DNA from: Centroberyx gerrardi
Lineage: Eukaryota > Chordata > Actinopteri > Beryciformes > Berycidae
Reading direction: 5' to 3'
NCBI RefSeq assembly: GCF_048128805.1
Contig: NC_136005.1
Coordinates: 5,327,352-5,391,351, forward strand
DNA: 64,000 nucleotides
Below are positions 32,880-46,005 of the stretch, in pieces. A program made the position numbers and the translations under genes. Below the pieces are notes generated by a model. The model did not search any database. It had not been told where the DNA came from and saw only the letters and a list, made by a program, of their open reading frames with translations. Position 1 is the stretch's first letter; each line of letters begins with the position of its first letter.

Positions 32880-33160
32880 TTTGTTAGCCGTTATCCAGAG
32901 GGACTTGCATTGAGGGCAACACTAGAATAAGCTTCACTTCCTAGTTCACCAATTGTTTACGCAGCCAATAGTAAAGAGTGAAAGTCACAGGCACCTGGCA
33001 ATGTTCCTGTGATCCTAGAATGATCATGTAGGAGAGAAGTGCCCGGAAAATAAATGAAAAAATAAGCGCAAGGGATTCAATATGAGATCATATTAGACGA
33101 GGAAGATATGGGAGAGGGAATATGATTCAGCGAGGTGAGTGCTGAGATTTCATCTTCCAC
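32880..33160 (-). mobile_element. Dispersed repeat, pair of 13800-14120
   Basis: GCCGTTATCCAGAGGGACTTGCA opens the copy, followed by CCTGTGATCCTAGAATGATC and GAGGAAGATATGGGAGAGGG. These blocks keep the same order as in the copy downstream of nppc. Confidence 0.6.
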
Positions 33161-33854
33161 TTTTATGTTTTTGCTCTAATAAAAAAAGAAAAGAAAAGTT
33201 GAAGCTGAGTGAATAGGGCATTGTGGAGAGGAGAGGAGAGGAGAGACTGACACTTACTTTGACTCATTTGTTCAGTGGCTGGTGTAAAAAGGCCCTTTTA
33301 AATGGGAGTATACTGCTGCGAGTCCTCCTCACAATGGGTCTTTGTCCGGGACACGGTGTCCTATAGCACACAAGTGCTATGAAGTCGCATGGCTCTGGCC
33401 TCTTTTTCCACATGACACAGGGAGTTGGGGACTGCGCTGCTGATATCTGCTGACTGGGCAGAAGACAAACTTTCACCCCACCATTATAGCCCCCCCACCC
33501 CCCAAACTCTCATAACCAATGGGATCTTAGTTTTACTACTTGGCAGTGCTCCCTACACACATGTGGAAATGTAAGGAAACTGAATCTGCATCTGAATCTG
33601 AATCTTGAAAAGTTTGGGGTTCTGAAGCACACAAATACACATTGTAGTTACAGGCCTAATATAATTTCACAGATTAATATTCAGCTGTATGTAGATATGG
33701 AATAGTTTGTATATTGGCCAACTACTATTTACACACATTATAAAATCTAGACTAAAATGTATGTAGCTTTGAAAATGGAAATGGACTCCTGACTCTTTGT
33801 CTTTATCACGAGTAACAACAGTCCTTGCTATACATTTGCCTGTTTATAGTTATG

Positions 33855-34615
33855 TTTAAATATGCTACGTGTAGCATTTTTAAACCAATCAATCAATCAA
33901 TATCACTGTCAAATTAATTGTTATACCTTGGTGTAATTGCCATGAACAAATGAGAGAGGAATAAGAATGGTGGAGACGATCGCTAGCCTCTATCTCACAC
34001 CATTGGTATTGTTCGTGCCGGTGTTTCTCAAAATGAAGATCACAGTTCCCATCAACCCCGCTGCTGCCTGTCGCAAAGGGGATGTTGCTACTTCTCGCTA
34101 TTGTGTGTCTTGTGCTTTGTTTTGCTTCCTTATGTTTGTGCTACATCATTCTGTTCTATGATTGATTGTTGATCAGTTAAATGCAGATCATCTCTTTCTC
34201 TGTAAAGTCCTTTGAGGCGTGTTTGTAACGAAGGGCTGCAGAAATAAATGAACTTGAACTCGTGCCCCCTCCTCCTCCCTGGTGTCGCTCTGCGTACGTT
34301 TGTTGTCTTTGGCTTTACTCGGCCTTTCACTCCTTCCGTCCGCCATCTGCCGTTGCCAGAAACCCTGAAAGCTTTAGCTCCGTTTGCCCTGGAAGAACAG
34401 CGCCCTCTTCCTGTTTTGTGCCGTAAAGCGATCCAGCAGATTTCCCTCCCAGTCCGACCCGGTGGAGAAACAATGGAAAATGCAGAGCAGAGGCCGGTAG
34501 AGGCTGACAATCTTCTCGCCACGGTCTTATATGTTTATGGTAGTTGTACTCATTTCTCAAAATTAATGTGGTAATGATTTTTTGATGTTAAAATGCTACA
34601 CGTGGCACTTTTAAG
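33855..34615. mobile_element. Inverted-repeat element with LINE-like tail inside
   Basis: The left end AAATATGCTACGTGTAGCAT and the reversed right end AAAGTGCCACGTGTAGCAT are clear inverted repeats about 760 bases apart. Inside, CTGTAAAGTCCTTTGAGGCG..GCAGAAATAAATGAACTTG resembles a LINE 3' end. The open frame at 34248-34574 has no recognisable domain and is treated as repeat sequence. Confidence 0.55.
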
Positions 34616-36390
34616 ATATGATAGAAAGTGATGAATGTTGGCCCATTTGTTTTCTTCATCTGTCTCCCAGACTTTATTATTATTCACCTTGGATTATTCA
34701 CCCCTTTTTGCTTTTTCTCCCTTTCTTTTTCAGAAATTAAATTCCTAGATCAGTGATATTACAGCGCCACCGATAAGGAGTGCCCTGATATGACAATAAA
34801 TGTGCTAACTATTGACATGACCATACAATGATCTTGTATCATGAGGACGGGCCACACAAAGAGATAAGACCTGAGGAGAAAAAGATAGAAGGTTAGCTTT
34901 GTAGGGAACATGTCAAACAGCTTTTGTGCTTTTATGGCAATTAAATATAGAATTACTAAATATAGAATTACTAACACAATGGTAAACTTAAGCCAATTAC
35001 ATAACAGCAACATTGCATCTCTGGATGTATCAAATATTACTGTGCCGCTGAAATGATAATAGCCAAGGAGAAAAGGTAGAGGGATTTTCTTTCTTTCTTT
35101 CTTTCTACTCAGGGCTTTGTCAGTGTCACAGGTGAGCAAGGGATCTTTTCATACCATCCGTGTGTAATATTGAACAATCTTTAAGCCCTGCGTTGTTGCT
35201 GTTATACCAATGAGCAAACAGTGCAGACATGTCCATGGTCATAAAGCAGACGGGGGCCCAATGCTCATGTTTGAACTGAAATCTGAACAAGCCTAAGCCT
35301 TGTAAAACAGTCTGTACTGACACTGGCTCATATGTAAATACATACGTCTATAGTTACGGATGTAAATGGGTTTTTGTGGAAAAGAAAAGAGGTTATTCAA
35401 ATGGGTCCAACCTGAATAAACAGGATTTCTCCAGCTTCATCAAATCCTCTTTGTGTTTATCTTATCTTCCCCCCTCCATCGTAACTTACTGTATTTACAG
35501 TACAACCATCCATTCAAGCTTCTTCATATCTCGTCCTCTTACGCCATTATTTTAATCTCCGAGAGCTGAAGAAGATTGTACATTGACCGTAAGTTGTTTG
35601 CAGAGTATAAACTACTGTATATAGCATGACTCAGATAAACGCAACCTGCGCCTGGCAAGCCATCCTTCACTCCTAAAACACGCTCATTTTCACTTCCAGT
35701 GTCTTGTGAACAAAGAACGCAGGTGCTGGAGACGCACACCCAAGAACTGTAGTCGATGCAGACTTCCTGAAAAAGGTGTCCGATTAAAAAGAAATGGAGA
35801 AGTCGCTCGCTCTATTATGCTCCCATATTTTAATAAAGTTGTGACATGTTGACCAATGTTTCAGCACACTGTGCCTTCATCAGGGTTACAAAAATGAGGA
35901 TTACCAGGCAGTTTATAGACACGTACAGTATGTGAAATTAGTGAAAATGACAACAGCTGTGTGTGGGTGTGGAGAACTCTACACAAAGTGGCTGTTAAAA
36001 ACTTTCAGAATAACTCAAATTAACAATACAATGCAAGTTTTACCTCAATAAATGACAGCATGTCACCACTAATGAATTAAGTTAGTAAACACATGGAAAC
36101 CACACTATATGAATAAATAATGCTCAGAAAAGATCAACATTAAGACATTACTTTTTTTGTCTTGTGAACAGTCTGTTAGCTCCTGTGATGAGTGCAGTTT
36201 GTTCTCTGGTAGTAAGAGATGCCGTCACTTTTGTGGTTCAACAAAAATGATGTTGTCAAGGAGTGAAAGTCAGATCCCAGTCTTTATCTACAGACGCTGA
36301 GGCATGGTTCCTCTCTCCTGTAGGCCGACTGTATAGCTTCTGTGTTTGTCAAGGGGAAGTCTGTGTATACAAATAATTACATGTCTGGGT
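34616..36390. other. Intergenic, no gene seen
   Basis: No coding block recognised. About 35790-35895 carries AATAAAGTTGTGACATG then CACTGTGCCTTCATCAGGG, typical of another fish short repeat. Confidence 0.55.
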
Positions 36391-36394
36391 TATC

Positions 36395-36800
36395 TACAGG
36401 GGTGGAGAGAGAACATTAGCAGAAGTACTGTTACTTTGCTGACATTTTACTTAAACTGAAATATGGTACTGGTGTAAAAATCTATTTGAGAAAATATAAG
36501 AAGTAGCTTATTTAAAATATACTCAGAGGAGAAGTTACTGAGTTACTTGCATATGATGTAAAAGGACAAAAGGACAGCGACTTTCTTTACCTTGTTTCCT
36601 TCACTTAACACTCATAAATTGGGCAGTTTCTGATGCAAAGCTTATAGAGAGCCTACACAATTTGGACTGTAATGGATGCAATTTAAAATGTACAAAACTT
36701 GAGTCAAAATATAAGTAAAACTAATATTATTGAATTCAAAAAGTACAAGTACACACTCAGTTGCAGTAACAAGGGTAATTTGTTACTTCCACACTTGGCT
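36395..36800. mobile_element. Dispersed repeat, class unassigned
   Basis: Opens with GGGGTGGAGAGAGAACATTAG..AGAAGTACTGTTACTTTGC and closes with AGTACAAGTACACACTCAGT, GTAATTTGTTACTTCCACAC. This matches the pattern of a common fish repeat rich in AAGTACT / GTTACTT. No protein is left. Confidence 0.55.
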
Positions 36801-37916
36801 ATCTAGTAACTGCAGCAGGGTTGTGAAATTTAAGGATTTTTTTTTTAAAGGATTTTAGTTATTTTTGGACACAAAACTCCCATTCATTCCTAATGAATGA
36901 TCTCCATTTCCAGCGGAGTCCTGTTTTTCCTGATTTCTCCTGAAGCCAATCCCTGAGCAGGGAGGGAAACATTGAGGTTTATCCAAACTATTTTTTTTTC
37001 TCCTTTTGGTTCAGTTTTATGAGGGAGATGTTCCATGATGCCTGAACTGATATAAAGGCTACTCTGCAGGTCGTGAGAGGAGGAATGTTCTTTTTAATTT
37101 TAACCCAAGGAGCAACATTCCCGTCTTTAGCTGTGCCAATGATGGTGCTCCAGTGGCCTTTGAAGTAAATAGAGGGCTAGTGCGAAAGCTTGCGGCCCCT
37201 TCCAGCCTGCCCACTGACCGTGCTGACATCAAAAGCTTCCCCAATTAGTATCAGCAAACATGCGGCTCCAAGTCTGCAGCCAGGTTGGAAAGAGACGACC
37301 GGGCCACCTGCATACAGTCAAATATCTTCATTGGAGTGGGATAATTAACACCAGATGATAGTAAATTTTGGCTGGTGGTTGATAAGTTTGTCAGTTCCCC
37401 CAGCCACTAGGCAGATGTTTTTGAAGATCTATCTATCCAATTCAAACCCACAAATATTCAGTAAATATCCAGAATGCGTGGTAAAGGTTTTAGATTCATC
37501 TATCGCTGTGGAAGGAAATTGTGTCTCGCAGCCTAACCATAAACCTAACTGTCCTTCACTTTCACATCCTCCTCCTGTGGGTTTTAAGTTCCCTACTACT
37601 TGCATACATTGCCTATCCGTAGAGCTGTGAGGAAGTGGATGAGTCAGGTGTGAAGCATGGCTTTTACTGCCTTTCACCGCTCTCTGTGTCTCTACACACT
37701 TACACTTGAGCACTTCACCGAACCATTAGGAAGATTATGACTTCCTACCGCACCACCCAGCGCATCCTAATGCAGTCGCACAGGACCCACCAAAGTGTTA
37801 AGGGAAACCAGTTATCTTCCTTCCAAAGTAGTTATTACTACTTCTTGTTAAGCTGCAATCTGCAAGATTTGTATGCAGAAATACAACTTCTTATCTCTCG
37901 TCTTATCAGTCACAAG

Positions 37917-38235
37917 TCAAGTGGGGCTGCAACAGAGAAGATCGTCCCGTCTGCACAGATTTGCTGTATTTGCCCAAATTAATTTCAGGTGTCAGGTATG
38001 GTCACCGGTGGGAAGTCTTCACACGGGAAGCGACGAATCAAAACTTGGGAGTGAAATATAAAGCTGTCTCCTAAACAGCAGTGAGCAAGCACTCTGTCCA
38101 AAGAAAAGTGGTCTTACAACGGCTGAGCCTCTTCACCACAATCACCCCTACCAACAAATAAGAAGAAGAAATGTAGATCCTAGGAGTGCACGGTTTACTG
38201 ACGCTCACCGTAAATGATTTCTGGGTAATGTCCTT
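37917..38235. mobile_element. Dispersed repeat, first of a distant pair
   Basis: The words GCAACAGAGAAGATCG, GGTGGGAAGTCTTC, GTGAAATATAAAGCTGTCTC, CAGTGAGC and TTTACTGACG recur in the same order at 58777-59095, with about three-quarters identity by eye. Confidence 0.65.
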
Positions 38236-39539
38236 TAGCGTTTCGAAAATTCGAACACTCCCGCTGCCACTTCGGGTTACCAAAGTGTGAAGTTGCCAAG
38301 TGCAGCTTCACGGTATACCAAGGGGAGGTTTTTGTCTTTTTATTTTCAAGGGACGTTATGTAACCAGGACGGTGCCACCTTGAGTGCCTCCTGTGTCCCT
38401 TTAAAAGTGTGGTTCGCCCATGCTAACATGTGCAGCATACGTGTGACTCCACCTCGCACACGAACGTCCTCGCTGACTTGTCACATGTACACCTGGTGTT
38501 TCTTTGAAGCTGGATCATGTATGGTTTTAGCCGAAGGATTCAGTTCCACAACAAACAACTTGCATGTCATTCCCTCCCCTCACATGTTTTCAGTACCTTT
38601 TGTGGCCCTCCGAGACGCCACACAACAGTTGAAATCGGATCGGATGGGCTTCTAGCTGCTAATATAAGATCCTCTTGAGTACACAATTGCTTACTATTGC
38701 TGTGTTCACTTGTGCTGTTTTGTTTAGATGTTGGGCCTCAGTAGGGACTTAATCATCTGAACAGATGGTATGTTCTCTGGCAGTACCAAACAAACTGCTT
38801 TATCCTATAAATGTGATATAAAACAAATAATTCTGCTCACTATTTTCTTGGTAGATTTAAAAGGACAGTAGAAAGAGATAAACCTGCTTTAGCTATGCTT
38901 TTCCTGGCACTATCGACTTAGTCTTTCTCACAGATAACGCCCTTTATGTCGATGCCCGCCCATGAAACTGTATACAGCCAAGATCCAGTTTCTCTATGGC
39001 TTGTACTGCAAGAGATTATGAACAATAACGGGAATGTATTTCTTTTGTTTTGTAATGTCCTGTTTGTTTTTTGGGCCAACTTAAATCACAAGACAATATC
39101 TTCACTGTCAACCGGCAGTATCACTGACGGCAGTTTTGCTTGGTGAAAAGATACACAATATCTGGCCGGGACGCCTAACATAAACAATGTGAAATCACAC
39201 ACCAATCATGACTGTGTACAAACCTCCTTTCTGAAAACCAATACAAAGCAGAGCGTGCAGAGAAAATAGATTTTTCCATGCCGAGTATCAAATGTATATT
39301 GGGAAAGTTGTGTCATATTTCTTTTTGAGTTTCTTTTTCAATTTATCTCAGGTTTGGCTGTTTTATCAATATTGAATGTACAGTAAAAGTTACAATACAG
39401 CAGTGTTTTACATTAAAGTACTGTAGGAATAAGACAAGTGACAATGTTTTTAATATCTTCTCACAGGTAAACACTGCTGTAGTGAAAACAGAAATATATA
39501 CTCGGCTGAACTTTGATAATACTAATTATACAACAGCTA

Positions 39540-40300
39540 GTTCCGGTCGAGCAATTTGATTGGACAAGAGGCATTCCATGAGTGCTGATATACAGTATAA
39601 CAGCACTGGGACGCTGTACTGTATGTATCACTCCGCTTCACAGGTGTTCTAATGTAACCTTGATTAGGCTGCGTTCACACACAGCGTTTTTCTATGTGGA
39701 GAAAGCTCTGCCTGGAGCTTCTTGCGAGGAGAAATAAAAAGTGAATCACGACAACATCATCTGACGTTAGCTGAGTAGCTGGCTAGCTAACCAGCTGGTT
39801 AGCACTTCTACAGTGTTGTACAACAAACAAATGCTTACCAGATATTCCCAGTACACGTCCACACAAAACTCTAACTTCATTCGCACCTAGTAGCGACAAC
39901 GCAAATATGTATACATTTGACCTTAATTATGAACGGTCGGCCGAGGCGGGAGATTGGGAAGAAAGTAAACTGAAATCGTCTGTGCTAACCTCAAAGTAGC
40001 TAGCTAGCTGGCAGTCGGGAAACAGTTTACCTGTTGCTTGGCAACACTTGGTAGTGGAATCCTGAGGGAACTGTTTTTGTTGGCGGAGACAAATAACAGA
40101 CAAAAATCATCTGTTGTCTCAAATTACCATTAACGTTACTTGATGAATAGCTTTGTTTATGCAACTGTTGTATAAAAGCAATATCACACTCGAGGTCATG
40201 CTGTACTGTATATCAGCAGGGCTGTGATTATCACCGTGTATATATCAGCCGTGCTGATATGCAGTACCACAGCACTCCCTCTCGTGTGATATTGCTTAAG
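39540..40300. mobile_element. Palindrome-containing repeat
   Basis: The clearest part is 40176-40297: AAGCAATATCACACTCGAG at the left and CTCTCGTGTGATATTGCTT at the right pair over 17 of 19 positions. Inside are TACTGTATATCAGC and its near complement GCTGATATGCAGTA. A related GCTGATATACAGTATAACAGCACTG lies at 39585-39609, suggesting a larger element of about 750 bases. Confidence 0.65.
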
Positions 40301-40459
40301 TAACTGACACCCACATTATAACATTTAGATCATATCATGGCCTCTATTGTTTGGTGACCTGATTTTGATATTCACATTGATGTTTGCTGCTGATGAGGCC
40401 AAACACTAAAGCTGCAAATCTAGGACACGCTTTTAAAAGAAAATCGTAAGGGCCAAAAG

Positions 40460-41512
40460 TGATTTTAGATGTTTATTTACAAATGAGATTCTATGTACAT
40501 TTTGATTTTTACATTTATTTACATCATCCACACATAATCACCACCCACTAAACCCACAACGTTCAGCTTTATAATCATTGAACATTCCCTCAATACCATC
40601 ATCCCCTTCATAAAATTAAATATCAGACCCCCTCTTTTGCCCCCCTTTTATTGGGGGGGCTATTAAATTAACATATCATGTACACGTACCAGCAGTAGTT
40701 TTATTTGTTTCACAGTTTCATTGTAAACCCTCTACCAAATTCAATGTCAAGTATATCAGCACATTCAAATCCATGGACAACATACATGAAACAAGTTTAG
40801 ACATCTTTTTTTTAAGTTTCCAGTAGCATGCTAGTGGTAGAAGTCCAGATCAAGTCAGTTACATTCCAGACAATAACAGAAGTGCAAGGACCTCTACAAT
40901 AAAACATGATGAAAATGATCTAAATCTTACTTTGGGGACATGTATACGCATGCCTACCAGACACCGGTATCCTGGCTATGTTTAATAAAGTAACTAGCTA
41001 TGAAATAAGAGACTTTTGGACCACTTTACTGAGGTAGAGACACAGTTGTTTCTTCCTATTGTCTTAAGCCATTTGAAGCATTGGAGCATGCCAATGTCTA
41101 GTCCAAGTGGAGGTTATGTGCAACGCTCAGTATAAAGTCAAAAGCCTGTTATTGTGGAGCAGCTGACCGATGCAGTAGCTCAACCTTGGGTCGTTGTCTC
41201 TGAATTTGCCTGCTGACAATGAGAGTCCTTCAAAATGCCAAGAGAATATAAATAATTTTAAGCAACCTTTTAAAAAAAAAAACTCTATATAATTTACTCT
41301 GACGGTGGTGGATGCCACTCCACGAAATCTGCATCACAGTACATAAATAGAAAATTCAAATATTATCCTGGTCCTTCTCCACATAAAGGAGAATTTGAAT
41401 CGGAGTTAACCGGGAAGTTAACTTTTAGCCTCCCTCCCTAACGCATACACTTCCAATTAGTGCCCACCGAGGCTCAGCTCATGCTGTCCTTCGCCCTGAT
41501 GTTCCCATCAGG
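40460..41512 (-). other. b3gnt7: b3gnt7 3'UTR
   Basis: The minus-strand sequence after the TAG at 41513-41515 lacks coding potential for about 1 kb. AATAAA signals read on the minus strand lie near 40516 and 40470, so the mRNA probably ends around 40450-40500. The end is not certain. Confidence 0.5.
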
Positions 41513-42766
41513 CTATAAGATCTCCACTTTCTGCGAGCAGACCAGGTCACTGTTCACCAGATTCCACATGTGCATGAGGTCCGATGGGAGCAGCTTGTGC
41601 ACCACAATCATGCTCTTAAAGAAACAGGGTTCTCTGTTCAACTTGCTGTTCTTATTTTTCACCAAGCCAAACGTCTTAAAGGCATTGTGTCTGACAGGGG
41701 TGACCTGCAGCACCTCCAGGCACATGCCCAAAAAGACGTCGTCGATGGGGTAGAGCTCCAGGCTGTCCGAGGCCCAGTGGAGCCTCCTCGCCAGGGGCCC
41801 GTCCATCAGGAAACCCCCTCCACCTGCATACGGCGGGTAGTGCGTCTTATTGTATAGCGCCTGCGGGATGTAGTATTTGTTTTCCTTTTTACGAATGGGC
41901 CTAGCCTTGAAAATCACATCCCCCACAAACAGGTTCTTAACGTGTTTGGTGCTTTGCAGATACTCAAAGATGTTGTTCACGCTGACAAAGACGTCGTCGT
42001 CCCCCTTGAAGATGTAGCGCACATTGGGGCAGTAAGTGTTGAACCACTTGAGGAAGTGGGTCTCCTTGAGCGTGAGGTTGTAGAAGCTATCCAAGAAGTC
42101 CCACTGGAGAATATCCCCGTAGATGTAGTCCTCGTACTCCAGTAGCTTCTGGTGATTCGCTCTCTCCGCCTCATTGGACGGATTACCAAGGAGGAAGACC
42201 GTCCTCACCCTCTTGCCATCCACTACCTGCTCTTTGCCCCAGGTCTTTCGGATGACCTCCCGGCGGTCGTGCTGGGTGGCCACTGACTTAATAACCATGA
42301 GCAGATACGTCTCCCCGCTGCACTTCTCCGGGTGGTTGATGAGCATGGGAAAGTAACGGCAGTGCCGATAAAGCAGGTACTGCTTGAAATTAGCTTCCAG
42401 GCTCATAAACCACTCCTGGCCCGAGATGTTGAGGTTGACACTACAGTTGGAGGAGGTTACATCCCAGGTCCTGGGGCTGTGGTCCGCAGTGATGCTGGGC
42501 TCCTCCATGGCGGTCTGAGCCTCGGGCACCGGCTGGGGGTTGTTAGCCTTCCAGAAGGCACTGGTCCCCGAGGAGGAGCCCTTTTTCTGCTGCAGGCCGG
42601 CTGCCGCCTCCGCTCCCTCAGAGGCATCCATGCGAGTCTGCCTCTCGATTTGGAAGGGAGTCCCCACGCTGATGTTCCCTCTCTGGACGACAGTCAGTGC
42701 CACCGCAGCCAGGAAGAACATGACACTCACCCGCTTGTACACCTTCCAGCGATCCCTGTTGTTCAT
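41513..42766 (-). CDS. b3gnt7: Beta-1,3-N-acetylglucosaminyltransferase 7
   Basis: One 417-codon frame covers essentially the whole protein. It is a type II Golgi enzyme of glycosyltransferase family 31: a short cytosolic tail ([12 protein letters not shown]), a membrane anchor at about 13-27, a variable stem to about 98, then the catalytic domain. B3GNT7 adds GlcNAc in beta-1,3 linkage to galactose and in mammals extends keratan-sulfate-type chains. Visible family marks are WDVTSSNCS (101-109), YRHCRYFP (133-140), the metal-binding DDD in FKGDDDVFV (253-261), YAGGGGFLM (313-321) and YPIDDVFLG (339-347). N-glycosylation sequons lie at 31, 107, 113, 230 and 306. The close match to human B3GNT7 over [10 protein letters not shown] and KYYIP.ALY supports the choice over other B3GNTs. 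A splice acceptor lies one base before this ATG, so the start may be extended by one Met (see findings). Neighbouring ncl and armc9 confirm the locus. Confidence 0.95.
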   Translation of the reverse strand: MNNRDRWKVYKRVSVMFFLAAVALTVVQRGNISVGTPFQIERQTRMDASEGAEAAAGLQQKKGSSSGTSAFWKANNPQPVPEAQTAMEEPSITADHSPRTWDVTSSNCSVNLNISGQEWFMSLEANFKQYLLYRHCRYFPMLINHPEKCSGETYLLMVIKSVATQHDRREVIRKTWGKEQVVDGKRVRTVFLLGNPSNEAERANHQKLLEYEDYIYGDILQWDFLDSFYNLTLKETHFLKWFNTYCPNVRYIFKGDDDVFVSVNNIFEYLQSTKHVKNLFVGDVIFKARPIRKKENKYYIPQALYNKTHYPPYAGGGGFLMDGPLARRLHWASDSLELYPIDDVFLGMCLEVLQVTPVRHNAFKTFGLVKNKNSKLNREPCFFKSMIVVHKLLPSDLMHMWNLVNSDLVCSQKVEIL

Positions 42767-43252
42767 CCTGGAGGAATACAGAGATCACAGATGAGTCATG
42801 TGCCAAAGTTATCTTTCTAGCCAACTTTCAAACACTTTGAATGAACATTAGGAAATTTACTGAATAGATACTGAATAGAGTTGTAGTACCATGTTGCACG
42901 GATTTGAGTGAGTAGTTCACATACAAAGTGTATATAAAGTGTAGCATGACGGAGAAAAAAACTATTTAAATTCTAAATTTAAATATAAATGAGGCATGAA
43001 AAACATTCTACATTCATTGTGTTGGATGTAAGTATGACTTTCCCGTACTCAAGCTCTGACAGGGAAGCTTCAAGGTCATTGTTTGATGCTTGCAATGACT
43101 TGATTTGAAATGTAGGGCCTCTAAAACAATATACCTTCAACCACATGACAACCACAAGGAATAAGGACAGACTATCATCATAATATGAGATCATGATGAG
43201 CTTTCTCTGCTGTCATCCTTTGCAATAGGCACCATAAAATATATCAGATAGA

Positions 43253-43255
43253 TCA

Positions 43256-43314
<59 letters not shown>
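43253..43314. repeat. (GATA)n microsatellite
   Basis: About 14 GATA units (43256-43314) in the b3gnt7 5' intron. Confidence 0.95.
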
Positions 43315-43678
43315 CATAATCACTGAATGTATTGCCTGAATGTAAATGTTTCCTCCACTTAGCTTTACCTCAATATTTTTTTTGCAGTGGAAGAATGTGT
43401 GTGTTTTTTTTTTTATATTCACTAGACATTCATTATAATAGTGACAGACCGACTTGCAACACTGAGGTCTTAGCCTACTTGTCACTTTTTAGTGAACCAG
43501 TGTCACTTCTGGAACAATATGTGGAATGTAGGCTGCTGGAAAAGCGAAGTTGCCCCTGCACTTCAAATTGTCACGTTTTCATCATGTCATGCCGGGGCTC
43601 GCACAGTCACGACCCCACAGACACTCCCATTGTGGCCCCTTGCTTTCTACCTTTGGAGGAAAATCCCAGTCAATGTCG

Positions 43679-44286
43679 CACTGCAAAAAAACTATCTTGA
43701 CAAGTCTTTTAGTCTCATATTCAGTATTTAAATCTTATTTTTCTTTAAACAAGTGAAAAATTGTGTCAAAGGAATGGGGATGAGACAATTCCACTTGTTT
43801 CCAATGCAGTTGCACTGTTTCAGAGTTTTCTAGAAGTGTCAGATCTTGAACGAAGACAAGAATAAGGCAGATGATAGCATCAAGAAAATGACACTTGATT
43901 TAAGAAAATTCTTGAAAGAAGTGGAATTAGCTGATTTTTTTTTTTTTTAACCTCCCACTGCAATAATATGCGTTACTGGTATTATGTCATCTTATTTTTC
44001 TTAAAAACAATTGAAAACATATGCCAGCAGGGTGAGATAATTTCACTTGTTTCCAGTGCAAATCAGCTTCTTTCAAGCATTTTCTTGAATCAAGTGACAT
44101 TTGTCTTGTGCCTTTCTGTCTTATTTCAAGATGTTTCAAGGAAATTCTCAAAACAAGTGAAACTGCATTGGAAACCGGCGAAACGTTCAATCCCCGCTGG
44201 CGGAATCGGCAGAATCTTTAAACTGTTTTAAGAAAAATAAGATTTTGAAACCCAATAATGACTCGGATACTTTTTGCGGTGCGGTG
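43679..44286. mobile_element. MITE-like palindromic element, compound copy 3
   Basis: The ends CACTGCAAAAAAACTATC and GGATACTTTTTGCGGTGCGG are inverted. It is nearly twice as long as the copies at 6.6 and 8.3 kb and has two sets of the ACAAGTGAAA / TTTCACTTGTTTCCA core, with a junction near 43960-44000. It looks like one element inserted next to or inside another. It lies in the b3gnt7 intron, just downstream of exon 1. Confidence 0.75.
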
Positions 44287-44401
44287 CGTAATTGCGCATA
44301 TCCAAAACGCATTACTCAAAACAGGATAAAAGCTGTCAGATAAGGTCTGCGAAAAATAATTATTTCACAAAGAATAGGCAATGTAGAAAAATGCCACTTA
44401 C

Positions 44402-44710
44402 ATTTTCTCCTATGCTTTAGACTGAAGTGTGATGGTTGCGAGACAATAAACCAAAGTCGCGCTGATTGTTGAGCCCAGAAGAGCGGAGCGGCTTGCGTTT
44501 ATGTCCCTTCGGCTGTTTATTAAGATATTAAGATATTAAGTCCCCTTTCAGCGAAACAGGCATGTGGAAATATTTCGGACAGTTATGAGAAACGAGCGGA
44601 AAGCTTTGACGTTTCCCTGCCTGTAACGTGCGCCCGGTCTGATCTGATCTGTGCTGCCAAATGAGCTTTCACAGCGCTCCGGCTTTTAAAGGCACGGCAG
44701 CGTTACGTCG
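44402..44710 (-). promoter_or_regulatory. b3gnt7: b3gnt7 promoter and 5'UTR exon
   Basis: Read on the minus strand, a TTTAAAAG box (44683-44690) lies in GC-rich DNA, so transcription may start near 44655. The exon would end GAGAAAAT at 44402, followed by a consensus donor GTAAGT. The partner acceptor CTCCAG|G ends at 42768, and an in-frame TAG precedes the junction. The exon is inferred from these signals. Confidence 0.5.
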
Positions 44711-44763
44711 ACTAGGGGCCGACTGACGGATGAATGGATAGAAAGACGAGTAATCCGTCCGCC

Positions 44764-44765
<2 letters not shown>

Positions 44766-44809
<44 letters not shown>
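44766..44809. repeat. (AC)n microsatellite
   Basis: About 22 AC units. Confidence 0.95.
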
Positions 44810-44810
<1 letters not shown>

Positions 44811-45349
44811 CATCATTTCTAATAATGAAAACTGATAATTTCTAATAACTGATAATTTCTAATAATCACCTTCCATTCTGAAGCGATACTCCATCATTAG
44901 GTTTAGCCTACATTAGATCTATTTGACACTAATGGGATCACTTTAGGATAAATATAGTACTATTACTACTAACACCACCAACAACAACAACAACAACAAT
45001 ACTACTCCTACTCCTACTAATACTACAGCTAATAACTTTGCTAAATAATACTGAACTGTATAGCCATTATAATCAGTTTGTAGAATTTTAGACCACACTG
45101 TACAACTCTGTGTGCTGGGTATCTTTCACACCTTAACCCCTTCACCCCCACTTATTACCCTAACAACAGTTAAGTAAATTCAAGCAAAGCAAAGCCATGA
45201 AGTGACTCAAACCAACAGGTTTGTCACAAAGTGCTTTACTGGAGAAAAAAAAAAAAAAAGGACAAAAAAACAGATAAAAACCAAAGATAGTAAAACAGCA
45301 AAAAGAGCAAGAGATAGAATCACAAATGCCAAGAAATGGAGCCTGTGCA

Positions 45350-45412
45350 TGTGTGTGTGTGTGTGTGTGTGTTTGTGTGTGAGTGCGTGTGTGTGTGTGT
45401 GTGTGTGCGTGC
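45350..45412. repeat. (GT)n microsatellite, interrupted
   Basis: GT units with single TT and GA interruptions. The 'MSMHAHTH' type open frames on both strands are artefacts of it. Confidence 0.9.
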
Positions 45413-46005
45413 ATGCTCACACTTGAGGGAGTTTAGAGAAATGGTGCATTGTTACAGTTACAGTGAAACTTCACTGGTAATATTGACCTTTGGGGAAAAA
45501 GCCTGCTTAACGTTGTCAGGATCACTCATAAATCACTGACTGAACCAAATATAAAATGATTTGCAAATATATTATTATTCATTGCACTCAGACTGAGCGG
45601 TAAGCTGTTGACGTCAGCAGGAGGCCCCGGAGTTAATGAGCCGCCTCAAAGCAAACTTCAGCTGATCTGCTTCTCACAGCCATTGTGTGATGAAGGATTT
45701 AATGTATTTGTGAAAAGGTCAGATATGTCATTTTTATAGGCTGTCTGCTGTGGGGAATAGTCGTCAAGGTCACCTTTCGATGAATGCATTCCTGTAACTT
45801 GGCGCAGGACTCCTGTCTACAGTTACTGCAAATCAAGAGAAGGCCGATGTTTGCTTTTCCCTAAATATTAAGTGATGTCACGAATCACAAAGATAATACG
45901 GTACCACAAAAACAATGCCAGAAGACAACATCGTAGTTTTAAGCTGTATCAGTTGTGGGCATTTTTATTGCCAAGACTCAGTTTGGAAGCCACTCATTTG
46001 CACTG

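Noticed and set aside
34248..34574. 108-residue plus-strand frame
   Set aside because: Lies inside an inverted-repeat element; no recognisable protein features.
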